50,718 nucleotides of DNA from an uncultured Clostridia bacterium (GTDB taxonomy: Bacteria > Bacillota > Clostridia > Christensenellales > UBA1242), in NCBI GenBank assembly GCA_937895935.1, contig CALBKX010000055.1:1-50718 (forward strand). The letters run 5' to 3'. The translations under genes were made by a program, and so were the position numbers. This document shows positions 40,268 to 48,318 of this stretch, piece after piece; positions within the stretch are counted from its first letter, which is position 1, and each line of letters begins with the position of its first letter. Below the pieces are notes generated by a model. The model saw only the letters and a list, made by a program, of their open reading frames with translations. It did no database searches and was not told the DNA's origin.

Positions 40268-40390
40268 GATGTAAATGTTTGCTTACGCTTTACACAGATG
40301 TAAATGTTTGCTTTCACTTTGAGCTTCGCATTTAACCACCAAGTGACGGTTAAATGCTTCGTAAAATCGTTCAAGCAAAGCATTTACATC
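40268..40390. repeat. Truncated plus complete family D repeat
   Basis: A left-arm fragment (GATGTAAATGTTTGCTTACGC, 40268 on) is interrupted by a complete copy (40297-40390) with the GCATTTAACC/GGTTAAATGC centre, which looks like one element placed inside or next to another. Confidence 0.8.
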
Positions 40391-40403
40391 TAGGGGGTGA
40401 GAG

Positions 40404-40433
40404 GCCACTTGGCGAAGTGTATTTCTTCGAAGG
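40404..40433. repeat. Family E repeat, 5' part
   Basis: GCCACTTGG followed by CGAAGTGTATTTCTTCG. A further left-arm fragment of family D (ATGTAAATAATTGCTTTCAC) follows at about 40444-40463. Confidence 0.65.
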
Positions 40434-40592
40434 GTTTTATCTTATGTAAATAATTGCTTTCACTTCTTTCGGTGACAGTCACTAAAAATACACAAAAATA
40501 TATTGACAAAATTAAATAAAATATTTATACTCTTTAAGTATTTAATTTTAATTTAACTTGTTGTTAAAAAATTAACAATTAAAATTATATAT

Positions 40593-40674
40593 GCGGATGT
40601 GGTGAAATGGTAGACACGCTTGTTTAAGGGGCAAGTGAGAAATCGTGTGGGTTCAAGTCCCGCCATCCGCACCA
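40593..40674 (+). tRNA. tRNA-Leu, anticodon AAG
   Basis: Acceptor GCGGATG pairs with CATCCGC, discriminator A, and encoded CCA at 40672-40674. The D arm is GTG...CAC with GGTAGA. Anticodon stem CTTGT/GCAAG has the seven-base loop TTAAGGG, so the anticodon is AAG (Leu, CUU family). A short class II variable arm and T arm GTGGG-TTCAAGT-CCCGC follow. An A at position 34 is unusual in bacteria and would need TadA deamination to inosine to read CUC/CUA. Confidence 0.95.
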
Positions 40675-40696
40675 AAGCCTTTAAAATAAAGGGATT

Positions 40697-40722
40697 GAGA
40701 GTTTTAAAAACTCTCTTTTTTT
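40697..40722 (+). terminator. Terminator of tRNA-Leu
   Basis: GAGAGTTT (40697-40704)/AAACTCTC (40708-40715) followed by seven T. Confidence 0.85.
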
Positions 40723-41050
40723 AAAAATAAACAAAGCGTAATATACATTATTGTCAATATGACTTTTAAAATATTTTATGTAATTTTTATTTTAAATTAT
40801 TATTATTTATTAAAGTATATAATTTGACAAAATTACATATATATAGTAAAATCAGTAACGTTATCGACAAAAAAGTTATTTTTATTTTGCCTGTGACAAA
40901 TGTTTTCCAAATCTTAATATTTTAGTTTTTAAAAAATTAAAATGTCACTTTAAGTTTAACAGATTTGCCATACGCTATAGGGGGGGGCGGATAGTGTTAA
41001 AAGGCTTCAAATTTGGTTTAAACATTAAACAAAAATTTATAGGAGTAATT

Positions 41051-41890
41051 ATGAAAATAGGTATATCGGCAGACAGTACTTGTGACTTATCGCCTGAACT
41101 TTTAGAAAAATACAATATAAGATTGATGCCAATGGTTATCACACTAAATGATAAGGAATTTCAAGACGGCATTGATATAACACAAGACAGATTATATGAG
41201 TACATAGAGCAAACTGGGAAACTTCCTAAAACTGCAGCTCGTAGTTCTTATGAATACAAGGAGCATTTTGAAAAGATGTTGGAAGAATGTGACCATGTAT
41301 TCCATTTTTCAATATCATTTAAAATTTCTAGCACAGGAAACAATTCTTTAGTTGCCAGTGAGGAAATAGGAACAGACAAAGTAACTGTTATTGATACAAA
41401 ATCTCTTTCAACCGGGTCTGGACTTTTAATTTTGTCTTGTGCTGAAAAAATAAATGAAGGCAAGGATATAGACATAATTAAAAGTGAATTGCTTTCTGAA
41501 GTTGATAAAATCCAAGCATCTTTTTTAATTGATACACTAAAAAATTTGCATAAGGGAGGTAGATGTTCTTCTCTTGCACTTCTTGGGGCAAATCTTTTAA
41601 AAATAAAGCCAAGGATATCATTGGTTGACGGAGAAATGAAAGTTACAAAAAAATATATGGGCAATGTTGAAAGTTGCCTTATAAAATATGTAAATGATAT
41701 TTTAAAAGAATGTCCTCCAAACAAAAAGCGTGTTTTTATAACTTACTCTTCTTTTATGGAAGTAGCAAACACAATTGAAAATATGTTAAACGAATTTGGA
41801 TTTGAAGAGGTTATTCAAACTTTTGCAGGTCCAACCGTATGTGTTCATTGTGGCAAAAAAACACTTGGTATTCTTTACGAAAAAGCATAA
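41051..41890 (+). CDS. DegV family fatty-acid-binding protein, paralog 2
   Basis: Clearly homologous to the protein at 38283: ISADSTCDLSPELLEKYNI, FSISFKISSTGNN, VTVIDTKSLSTGSG, HKGGRCSSLALLGANLLKIKPRIS and GPTVCVHCGKKTLGILYEK. The product is 279 residues. Start ATG 41051 follows ATAGGAGTAATT. A run of eight G (40980-40987), out of character for this AT-rich DNA, lies about 64 nt upstream in the leader region. Two FakB-like carriers often differ in fatty-acid preference. Confidence 0.9.
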   Translation: MKIGISADSTCDLSPELLEKYNIRLMPMVITLNDKEFQDGIDITQDRLYEYIEQTGKLPKTAARSSYEYKEHFEKMLEECDHVFHFSISFKISSTGNNSLVASEEIGTDKVTVIDTKSLSTGSGLLILSCAEKINEGKDIDIIKSELLSEVDKIQASFLIDTLKNLHKGGRCSSLALLGANLLKIKPRISLVDGEMKVTKKYMGNVESCLIKYVNDILKECPPNKKRVFITYSSFMEVANTIENMLNEFGFEEVIQTFAGPTVCVHCGKKTLGILYEKA

Positions 41891-41948
41891 CTCACAATCA
41901 GTAGCCTAAGGTTTAAAACGGGGAAGATACTATTTTTAAAAGCCAAAT

Positions 41949-42145
41949 TATCGGAAATTATCGGCAAGCGACCCTTAAGTGGCATTTGCCAGCAACTGAT
42001 GGTAAGGAAAGAGAGAAAGTGTTTTTATGCTTGCATAAACCAAATACTTGAAATTGTGACGCATATATATTAATTAATATTCAAACTGCGATGCCAAGTT
42101 TTATCGTGGATGTTGCATTTATCTACTTAAAAATTGATTAAAAAC
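41949..42145. repeat. Intergenic repeat cluster (modules B, C and decayed A)
   Basis: Module B from ATCGGAAATTATCGGCAAGC to CAACTGATG, then module C (AAGTGTTTTTATGC-TTGC-ATAAA...ATACTT), then a decayed module A from TGCGATGCCAAG. The C hairpin differs from the 1.5-kb copy in sequence but keeps its stem. Confidence 0.7.
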
Positions 42146-42160
42146 ATTAAAAAATGGGGA

Positions 42161-42197
42161 ATATCCTTTTGTTATCCTGGCAAAAGGGTATTTTTTC
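42161..42197 (+). terminator. Hairpin terminator upstream of hup
   Basis: ATATCCTTTTG (42161-42171)/CAAAAGGGTAT (42181-42191) then a T run. It isolates hup from upstream transcription. Confidence 0.75.
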
Positions 42198-42260
42198 TAT
42201 GGCTTAAGTAAATTTTTCTACAATTTCCGTCAATTTTTGATTAAAAATAAAAAAATCATT

Positions 42261-42288
42261 TTGAAAATTCTGTTAAATCCTGTATAAT
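42261..42288 (+). promoter_or_regulatory. Promoter of hup
   Basis: TTGAAA (42261-42266), 16-nt spacer, perfect TATAAT (42283-42288); start near 42295, leaving a leader of about 45 nt with AAAGGGGAAATTT before the ATG. Confidence 0.75.
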
Positions 42289-42339
42289 AAAGGTACTTAA
42301 TGGAAATAACCATTTAAGAATTTAATAAAGGGGAAATTT

Positions 42340-42612
42340 ATGAATAAAACAGAATTTATTAGAGCAATTTCTGACAAAGCTGGTATCACAATGAAAGATA
42401 TTGATACAGTTTACAATGCAATGTTGGATGTTGTTACTGACACTTTAAAAGCAGGAGATAAAATTCAATTAGTTGGCGTTGGCACTGTTGAACTTAAAAA
42501 AGTTGAAGAAAAAACTGGCATCAATCCAAAAACTAAAGAAGCGGTTAAAATCCCAGCTTGCCAAAAACCTGTATTTAAATTTGGTTCTGCTTACAAAGCA
42601 AAATTCAATTAG
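42340..42612 (+). CDS. hup: DNA-binding protein HU
   Basis: HU is the abundant nucleoid protein that bends DNA as a dimer. The 90-residue product has the N-terminal helices (NKTEFIRAISDKAGITMKDIDTVYNAMLDVVTDTLKAGDKIQLVGVGTVE) and the beta-arm with GINPKTKEAVKIPACQKPVFKFG. The arm motif reads GINPKTKE, as in typical HU. ATG follows AAAGGGGAAA. It is a single-gene unit with its own promoter and terminator. Confidence 0.96.
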   Translation: MNKTEFIRAISDKAGITMKDIDTVYNAMLDVVTDTLKAGDKIQLVGVGTVELKKVEEKTGINPKTKEAVKIPACQKPVFKFGSAYKAKFN

Positions 42613-42660
42613 TATTTAAATACTAGAAAATTTAATTCATTAAATTTTTTTACAAAAAAA

Positions 42661-42690
42661 GGCTGTAAATTTCCTTTACAGTCTTTTTTT
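42661..42690 (+). terminator. Terminator of hup
   Basis: GGCTGTAAA (42661-42669)/TTTACAGTC (42675-42683) followed by seven T; an A run before it could serve the opposite strand. Confidence 0.85.
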
Positions 42691-42763
42691 AGTGTTAAAC
42701 TGAGTTGTTTTAAATTTGGGCGTTATTTTTTTAAAAATAATATGGTCAACAAAAATGTAATTG

Positions 42764-43489
42764 TTAATAATTCTCCAAAATTTTATTTAATTCCATATAG
42801 TCACTTGATGTGATAATTGCAAGAGGAGTTTCGTTCATTGTACCAGTTTTGGTTATAATGATAACAAGCAATTTGCGGTTCGCTAAAAATTCGGCTAGAA
42901 CTTGGTCAATTGTAGCATTCGCTGACATAACCATATAGTAATTATTATCGTTTGGCATTGAAGCGATTTCATCTATATTATGAGTGCTTAAATATTCATC
43001 GGCACTTTCGCCCTCTAAAAGTTTTTCACCAAGTATGTTTAAAATTTTTTGACCGTTGGCTACGCCAATCAATTCGCCGTCTTTGTAAACGGGGATATTG
43101 CTAAATTTGGTGGAAGTCATTTTTTTAATAACTTCCTTAATTGAAACGTCAAAATTTACAGTAAAAACGTCTTTTTCAGCCAAAACATCCAGCACCTTTG
43201 GGGGTGTTGTGATAAGTCGAGCCAAATTTTCAATTTTGTCTACAACATCCTCGTGTGGCTCTGCAATAACTTCATCTGGATTAGAATTATGCACAATTGC
43301 ATTTCTGAGCCTGCCATAATCAATTAAATCATCTTCATATTTTCGGACAATATGATTCACAGACACGGCACGTCTAATCATATCTGAAAAACCCATACTT
43401 CGTTTAAAATTATGCTGAACCCTAAGGGCGTAGTCTATTTGATTGAACGCGTTAACAAAACGTTTTGCATTTGTTTGTTTTTTTGTCAT
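42764..43489 (-). CDS. HEPN-like helical domain fused to a CBS-domain pair
   Basis: The 241-residue protein has an N-terminal helical region (1-75) containing YEDDLIDYGRLRNAIVHNSN, where Arg62-Asn63-x3-His67 fits the RNx(4)H-type HEPN signature. It is followed by two CBS repeats: one with VSIKEVIKKMTSTKFSNIPVYKDGELIGVANGQKIL (about 113-148), the second from about 180 to the C terminus (YYMVMSANATIDQVLAEFL...LAIITSSDYMELN). CBS pairs sense adenine nucleotides, so this could be a nucleotide-gated HEPN protein. ATG follows AAAGGAATAAAA. The function is unknown; the HEPN reading rests on one motif. Confidence 0.7.
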   Translation of the reverse strand: MTKKQTNAKRFVNAFNQIDYALRVQHNFKRSMGFSDMIRRAVSVNHIVRKYEDDLIDYGRLRNAIVHNSNPDEVIAEPHEDVVDKIENLARLITTPPKVLDVLAEKDVFTVNFDVSIKEVIKKMTSTKFSNIPVYKDGELIGVANGQKILNILGEKLLEGESADEYLSTHNIDEIASMPNDNNYYMVMSANATIDQVLAEFLANRKLLVIIITKTGTMNETPLAIITSSDYMELNKILENY

Positions 43490-43554
43490 TTTTATTCCTT
43501 TATATTCATTGTATTATAATTTACAAAAAAAATGCAAATAAAAAGGGAAAAAGT

Positions 43555-43632
43555 ATGAAATATAAATATAAAAACGATGTTTTGAAAAATTATAGTGTTT
43601 TTAAAAGGAATCCTAATTATTTGAAATTATAA
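43555..43632 (+). CDS. Possible 25-residue peptide
   Basis: ATG at 43555 follows AAAGGGAAAAAGT and a TATAAT box (43515-43520), and opens a 25-codon frame (MKYKYKNDVLKNYSVFKRN...). It is basic and aromatic-rich. Chance occurrence is quite possible. The remaining 43633-44003 is AT-rich with no gene or repeat that I can support. Confidence 0.2.
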   Translation: MKYKYKNDVLKNYSVFKRNPNYLKL

Positions 43633-44003
43633 AAAGTTTTATTTAGTTTTAAATCAAAAAAATAATTTTTTTAGTTTTGAGTGATAAATTGGTTATGGTG
43701 TTTTTCCAAAATTGTTATTTTATCTGCTAAATATATTAGTGAAAAATAAACTTTTAAAAGTAATTTTGTCGCATTTAAATTCTCAATAGTTAAAATGTTT
43801 TTAATGCTTTGAATTAGTTATAAAATTTGATATAATCATTAAAAATATTTGATTTTATTTGTTGAATTTAGCATAGAAATAACATTATAGAATGGATATT
43901 ATAGGCACTATCACACTATTTCTTCAGCATTAACATAGGCAATAAAGGTATCAAGAATGATTTGAACCACATTCATTTTTGGACTATTATTTTAGGAGTA
44001 AAT

Positions 44004-44333
44004 ATGCAAATTGTGGGCGATTTTAAAAAAAATGTAAAAAAACTGCAAAAGTATTTAGTGAATAAACATAATTTTATTTGTATTGAAAATGATTCAATTG
44101 ATGATTCTATAGAATATGAATTGTATTTAGTAAATAGAGATAAAAATTTGCATATTCATCTAACAAAGTACTTTAATGATAACGATATAGATGTTACAAT
44201 AAATGGGTATTCATCTGATATTGATCAATATTCACTTTATATATCATATTTTTTTAATCCACAACAGTTAATAAACGCAAACCTAAATAATTTTATAGAA
44301 CAGACCAATAAAGAAGTTTGTGAATATGACTAA
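44004..44333 (+). CDS. Hypothetical protein, acidic, soluble
   Basis: 109 residues from ATG 44004, chosen because TTAGGAGTAAAT precedes it. The sequence (GDFKKNVKKLQKYLVNKHNFICIENDSIDDSIEYELYLVNRDKNLHIHLTKYFNDNDIDVTINGYSSDIDQYSLYISYFF...) alternates helices and strands and has no signal or membrane segment. I do not recognise the family. A terminator follows. Confidence 0.6.
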   Translation: MQIVGDFKKNVKKLQKYLVNKHNFICIENDSIDDSIEYELYLVNRDKNLHIHLTKYFNDNDIDVTINGYSSDIDQYSLYISYFFNPQQLINANLNNFIEQTNKEVCEYD

Positions 44334-44363
44334 AAAAAGAATTACAATAAATTGTATAATTTT

Positions 44364-44394
44364 ACAAGGCTAGCGTGTGCTAGTCTGTTTTTTT
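44364..44394 (+). terminator. Hairpin terminator upstream of rpmH
   Basis: GGCTAGC (44368-44374)/GCTAGTC (44379-44385) with GTGT loop, then a T run. Confidence 0.75.
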
Positions 44395-44426
44395 ACATTA
44401 TCATAAAGAGCCATTTATTGTTTTTC

Positions 44427-44455
44427 TTGACAAAGAGAATTTAAATATGTATACT
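44427..44455 (+). promoter_or_regulatory. Promoter of rpmH-rnpA-yidD-yidC-jag
   Basis: Perfect TTGACA (44427-44432), 17-nt spacer, TATACT (44450-44455). Start near 44462, giving a leader of about 75 nt. Confidence 0.85.
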
Positions 44456-44536
44456 TGGTTAGTTTATGATGGCTTAAATAGTCGTTTTTTTAGTCGGAGT
44501 CGCCAAAATAAGCGAAAATTTACAGGAGGAATTAGT

Positions 44537-44671
44537 ATGAAAAGAACTTATCAACCAAAAAAAAGACAAAGAAGTAAAGTTCACGGTTTCCGTCAAAGAA
44601 TGAGCACTAAATCTGGAAGAAATGTTATTAAAAGACGTAGAAACAGAGGCAGAAAAAAATTATCTGCTTAA
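44537..44671 (+). CDS. rpmH: 50S ribosomal protein L34
   Basis: The 44-residue product (MKRTYQPKKRQRSKVHGFRQRM...) is the universal L34. ATG 44537 follows ACAGGAGGAATTAGT. It heads the conserved rnpA-yidD-yidC-jag operon; dnaA, which normally diverges from it, is not here. Confidence 0.98.
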   Translation: MKRTYQPKKRQRSKVHGFRQRMSTKSGRNVIKRRRNRGRKKLSA

Positions 44672-44692
44672 TTTTTAAAAGAGGTGTAAAAA

Positions 44693-45052
44693 ATGTTAAA
44701 AAGGGAAAATCGCCTCAAAAAAAACAAACACTTTAATTATATCTATAAAAATGGTCAAAGCGTTAGTTTAAAGGATATGTCACTTTCATATATCAAAGCA
44801 AAAATCAAGCCTTTCAAGGTTGGCTTTTCTGTTAGTAACAAGGTGGGCAAAGCAGTCGTTAGAAACAAAGTTAAAAGAAGAATGAGGGAAGCGTTTCTCT
44901 CTATAATTTCTTTAGTTGACAGACGTTATAACTATATTTTTGTTGCTAGACCTAGTCTTGCAGATAAAACTTATCTTGAAATTAAAAATAATATGCTTGC
45001 TCTTGTTAAAAAAGCGGGGCTTTTAAATGAAAATTCTGAAAAAAATAATTGA
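44693..45052 (+). CDS. rnpA: Ribonuclease P protein component
   Basis: The basic protein assists RNase P RNA in trimming tRNA 5' ends. The 119 residues contain LKRENRLKKNKHFNYIYKNGQSV and the RNR motif region VGFSVSNKVGKAVVRNKVKRRMREAF. It follows rpmH by 21 nt with GAGGTG ahead and overlaps yidD by 26 nt. Confidence 0.97.
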   Translation: MLKRENRLKKNKHFNYIYKNGQSVSLKDMSLSYIKAKIKPFKVGFSVSNKVGKAVVRNKVKRRMREAFLSIISLVDRRYNYIFVARPSLADKTYLEIKNNMLALVKKAGLLNENSEKNN

Positions 45053-45302
45053 GTTTCCTTTTAAAGTTTTATTTTTGTTTTTGATTTATGTGTATAAATT
45101 GTGTATATCTCCCTTACTACCAAACACGTGCAGGTTTTATCCTACTTGTTCGACTTATGCTGTTCAAGCGATAAAAGAGTTTGGGGCAATTAAGGGACTT
45201 TATTTGGCAATTAAAAGAATTTTAAGGTGTAATCCTAAATCGGCATATGGGTTTGACCCTTTGCCTGCAAATATTAAAGGAGATATTAAATGGCTTTTAT
45301 AG
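45027..45302 (+). CDS. yidD: Membrane protein insertion efficiency factor YidD
   Basis: A small amphipathic inner-membrane protein supporting YidC. The 91-residue product has the signature ISPLLPNTCRFYPTCSTYAVQAIKEFGAIKGLYLAIKRILRCNP. It overlaps rnpA by 26 nt and yidC by 13 nt, implying coupled translation. Confidence 0.97.
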   Translation: MKILKKIIEFPFKVLFLFLIYVYKLCISPLLPNTCRFYPTCSTYAVQAIKEFGAIKGLYLAIKRILRCNPKSAYGFDPLPANIKGDIKWLL

Positions 45303-46384
45303 CAAACTTGCTCGCAACCGCTCCAACAGGAGTTTGGGAAAAAATTATTTTTGCATTTAATGGCAAAATCAGAAATTATGCACTAGCAATAATATTGTTA
45401 ACTCTTTGCATAAAACTTATTATGTTGCCACTTGACTTTATTAATAGGCGTTCAAGTGCAAAAATGACTGAAGTACAAGAGAAACTTCAACCTAAAATGG
45501 CTGAAATTCAAAAAAGATATCCAGACAAAACAGTTCAAAACCAAAAAATTGGTGAATTATATCAAAAGGAAGGTTTTAATCCTTTAGGCTCGTGCCTACC
45601 TATGCTTGGCGTTTTGATTCTTAGTTGTTTCGTTTTCTTTACATTGTTTTCAGGTCTTAACAAAATGGCTGCGTATAAAATTACTGACCAATATGAACAA
45701 TTGCAAATTGCATACATAACTGACTATGTAAAAGTGGAACATTCTCTTACTGATGAGCAAATTAAGGAATTAAAAGCATCTGAAGTTGAAGGTTATATCA
45801 TTGAGATTTCTGAAAGTGGTGATGAAAGTAAAATCTCTGTTGCCAATGCAACCGTTGAAGAAAAATACAAAGAAGTTCAAGAAAGCTTTTTATGGATAAA
45901 AAATGTTTGGATTGCAGATTCGCCATTTGCAAAAGCAATTCCAAGTTTTGATTCTTATGTTAAAACCGCAAATTTAATTTTTGAAGGTGAAAACAAAGAA
46001 ACATTAAAAGCCAATGCGCAAAAAGCATACGAAGCAGTTATGGGCAATTTGGAAAAAAATCAAGGCGTTAATGGCTACTTCATTTTGGCGATTTTAGCTG
46101 GAACAACAACATTTTTATCTCAATATTTGCTAACTAAGAAAAAAAATAAGAAAGATAATTTCTACTCACAACAAGCAAAAGGAAGTGATACTGTTAAAGC
46201 ACAGCAAACTTCCAATAAAGCAATGATGGTTATCTTTCCAGTTATTATGTTGATTTTCACATTGAGTTATAACTCTATTTTTGCAATATACATTGTTACA
46301 GGTCAATTGTTCTCAACTGCAACTGCACCTTTAATCAATAAACTTTTGCAAGTTACAAGCAAAAAGCGTGAAAAGAAGCAATAA
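45290..46384 (+). CDS. yidC: Membrane protein insertase YidC
   Basis: YidC inserts proteins into the cytoplasmic membrane. Core segments are visible: YALAIILLTLCIKLIMLPLDF near residue 30, the GEL-YQKEGFNPLGSCLPMLGVLILSCFVFF region, and C-terminal helices with MMVIFPVIMLIFTLSYNSIFAIYIVTGQLFS. At 364 residues it is longer than many Firmicutes forms, because about 110 residues (about 140-250) form an acidic insertion between the second and later helices. RBS AAAGGAGATATTAA lies inside yidD. Confidence 0.95.
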   Translation: MAFIANLLATAPTGVWEKIIFAFNGKIRNYALAIILLTLCIKLIMLPLDFINRRSSAKMTEVQEKLQPKMAEIQKRYPDKTVQNQKIGELYQKEGFNPLGSCLPMLGVLILSCFVFFTLFSGLNKMAAYKITDQYEQLQIAYITDYVKVEHSLTDEQIKELKASEVEGYIIEISESGDESKISVANATVEEKYKEVQESFLWIKNVWIADSPFAKAIPSFDSYVKTANLIFEGENKETLKANAQKAYEAVMGNLEKNQGVNGYFILAILAGTTTFLSQYLLTKKKNKKDNFYSQQAKGSDTVKAQQTSNKAMMVIFPVIMLIFTLSYNSIFAIYIVTGQLFSTATAPLINKLLQVTSKKREKKQ

Positions 46385-46406
46385 TATTTTAAAAGGGGGA
46401 GAAAAA

Positions 46407-47195
46407 ATGTTATCTTGTGAAGGAACAGGTAAAAACATTGAACAAGCAATAAATAATGCTCTTTTAGAATTAAAAGCATCTAGAGAAGATGTTGATATTA
46501 AAATTTTGGAAGAAGGTGGCTTTTTTAAAAAAGCAAAAGTTTTAGTTTCAATATCTGAAGATGCAATTGAAAAATATGAAAAAAGAGAAGCATTAAAACA
46601 AGCTGAAATAAAAGAAGAAACTAAAAGTGTTCAAGAAAACATTATTCCAATGGAAGAAGATGTGGAAGAACCAGTTGACCATATAGTTTCTAAAAAAGAG
46701 CAACAAAAAATTAGTGATATTGAAAAAGCAAAAACTTTTGTTGACGGTCTTTTGAAAGCGGCAAAGTATAATTGTGATGTTTTATCAGAGGAAAACTCTG
46801 GCGAGGTATTCTTAAATTTAATTGGTGCTTCAGAAATAATTGGTTTTAGAGGTGAAGGTTTAAATGCAATTCAATATTTGGCTAATGTTTATGTAGGCAA
46901 AAACAATCGTCACGCAAAAAAAATAAGAGTTGATTGTGACAATTATCGTGCAAAAAGGGAAGATACTTTAATTGCACTTGCAAACAGAATGGCAAGAAAG
47001 GTAGCAAAAACAAATCACCCAGTAAGGCTTGAACCTATGACAGCAAATGAAAGAAGAATAATTCACACTGCACTAGCAGAAGATAGATTTGTTGAAACAT
47101 TCTCAAGCGGAGAAGAGCCATACAGATATTTAACAATAACTCCAAAAAAGATGACAAAAGAAGAACCAAAGCAAGAAATTCAAGACCAAGAATAA
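46407..47195 (+). CDS. jag: RNA-binding protein Jag/KhpB
   Basis: KhpB-type proteins affect cell elongation and RNA binding. The 262-residue product has the Jag N-terminal domain (CEGTGKNIEQAINNALLELKASREDVDIKILEEGGFF), an acidic linker (about 65-105), a KH domain (LIGASEIIGFRGEGLNAIQYLANV) and an R3H domain (RMARKVAKTNHPVRLEPMTANERRIIHTAL). Start ATG 46407 follows AAAAGGGGGAG. The mnmE-mnmG-rsmG genes often found next are absent. Confidence 0.95.
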   Translation: MLSCEGTGKNIEQAINNALLELKASREDVDIKILEEGGFFKKAKVLVSISEDAIEKYEKREALKQAEIKEETKSVQENIIPMEEDVEEPVDHIVSKKEQQKISDIEKAKTFVDGLLKAAKYNCDVLSEENSGEVFLNLIGASEIIGFRGEGLNAIQYLANVYVGKNNRHAKKIRVDCDNYRAKREDTLIALANRMARKVAKTNHPVRLEPMTANERRIIHTALAEDRFVETFSSGEEPYRYLTITPKKMTKEEPKQEIQDQE

Positions 47196-47206
47196 AATAC
47201 TATTTA

Positions 47207-47249
47207 AAAAAATATAGGTTAAAATGAGATTACCTATATTTTTTTTGTT
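47207..47249 (+). terminator. Terminator of the rpmH-jag operon
   Basis: AAAAAATATAGGT (47207-47219)/ACCTATATTTTTT (47232-47244), continuing into more T. Confidence 0.85.
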
Positions 47250-47293
47250 ATTAACTTTGATTGCCACAAAATTACAAAAATATTATTCTGTAT

Positions 47294-47546
47294 TATCGGA
47301 AGTTTTGTCTGAATGCACCGAAGGTATTTTATCGCAAGTTGTCGGCAAGCAGCACGAATGGATATTTGCCAGCAACTGATGTTCATTAAGGAACGAGAGA
47401 AAGTGTTTTTATGCTTACATAAACTAACACTTGAAATCGTGACGCATATATTATTTAATATTCAAACTGTGATGCCTTGATTTATTAAGGTAGTTGCGGT
47501 TAGCAACCTAAATTCGACTTATTCAAATTTTAAAGATACGAGCCAT
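47294..47546. repeat. Composite repeat cluster with a truncated module B inside
   Basis: A module B of the AGTTTTG type starts at 47294 and breaks off after AAGGTATTTT. A complete AGTTG-type module B follows (47331-47380), then module C (AAGTGTT...AACACTT) and module A (47469 on). In module A the first hairpin is CCTTGAT/ATTAAGG and the second AGTTGC-GGTTA-GCAAC; the closing stem is lost. The arrangement suggests recombination between elements. Confidence 0.75.
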
Positions 47547-47589
47547 CTGTCAACAAAAGCAAAAAAGCAAAATTATGTGTAAAATATAA

Positions 47590-47653
47590 AAAACGCCTAT
47601 TTAAATAGCAATGTTAGATTGATTTAACAACATATGCTTTAAATTTAGGCGTT
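47590..47653. terminator. Long interrupted hairpin, terminator of greA
   Basis: AACGCCTA at the left and TAGGCGTT at the right close a structure with inner TTAAAT/ATTTAA-like and TAGCA/TGCT pairing. On the minus strand T residues follow. It lies about 10 nt past the greA stop codon. Confidence 0.6.
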
Positions 47654-47661
47654 ATTTTTGT

Positions 47662-48132
47662 TTATGCTTTTATATCAAGAATTTTAAGAGTACACTCACC
47701 AACTGGAGTTTTAACGGAAACTGTATCGCCAACTTTTTTACCAAGTAGAGCAGAGCCAACTGGCGATTCGTTTGAAATTAATCCTTTGCTTGGGTCACTT
47801 TCAGTACTTCCAATAATTGTATATTCAACTTCTTCATCAAAATCTTCATCATATGCTTTAACTGTACAGCCTATGTTTACTTTTGATGTGTCAATGTTGT
47901 TTTTGTCAATTATTATACAAGTTTTGAGTTTTGTTTCCATTTCAGAAATTTCAGCTTCAAGTTTACCTTGTTCTTCTTTTGCGCTGTCATATTCTGCATT
48001 CTCTGATAAATCCCCAAATTCTCTTGCAATGCCTATCTTTTTTGTGATTTCAGGGCGTTTTACAGTTCTATAATAATTCAATTTTTCCTCTAATTGTTTT
48101 TTTCCTTCTTCGGTTAAATAAACTGGTTGCAT
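47662..48132 (-). CDS. greA: Transcription elongation factor GreA
   Basis: GreA rescues backtracked RNA polymerase. The 156-residue product has the coiled-coil with YLTEEGKKQLEEKLNYYRTVKRPEITKKIGIAREFGDLSENAEYDSAKEEQG and the C-terminal GKKVGDTVSVKTPVGECTLKILDI. I start at ATG 48132 (MQPVYLTEE), preceded by AAAGGAGAC; upstream codons in frame are not needed. Confidence 0.97.
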   Translation of the reverse strand: MQPVYLTEEGKKQLEEKLNYYRTVKRPEITKKIGIAREFGDLSENAEYDSAKEEQGKLEAEISEMETKLKTCIIIDKNNIDTSKVNIGCTVKAYDEDFDEEVEYTIIGSTESDPSKGLISNESPVGSALLGKKVGDTVSVKTPVGECTLKILDIKA

Positions 48133-48318
48133 ATTAAAGTCTCCTTTTTTGTGAAAGTATTGTTCTACAATCATAATATATTGATTAATAGTTTTTTAAT
48201 AGTAATAATATGTTAAAAAAAAGTCTGCGATTTTTCGCAAAAATTGTTTAACGCATATTAATATATGATTTAAAATCAAAAAATATACATTTTAATATCA
48301 AAATTAAATGTACAAATA

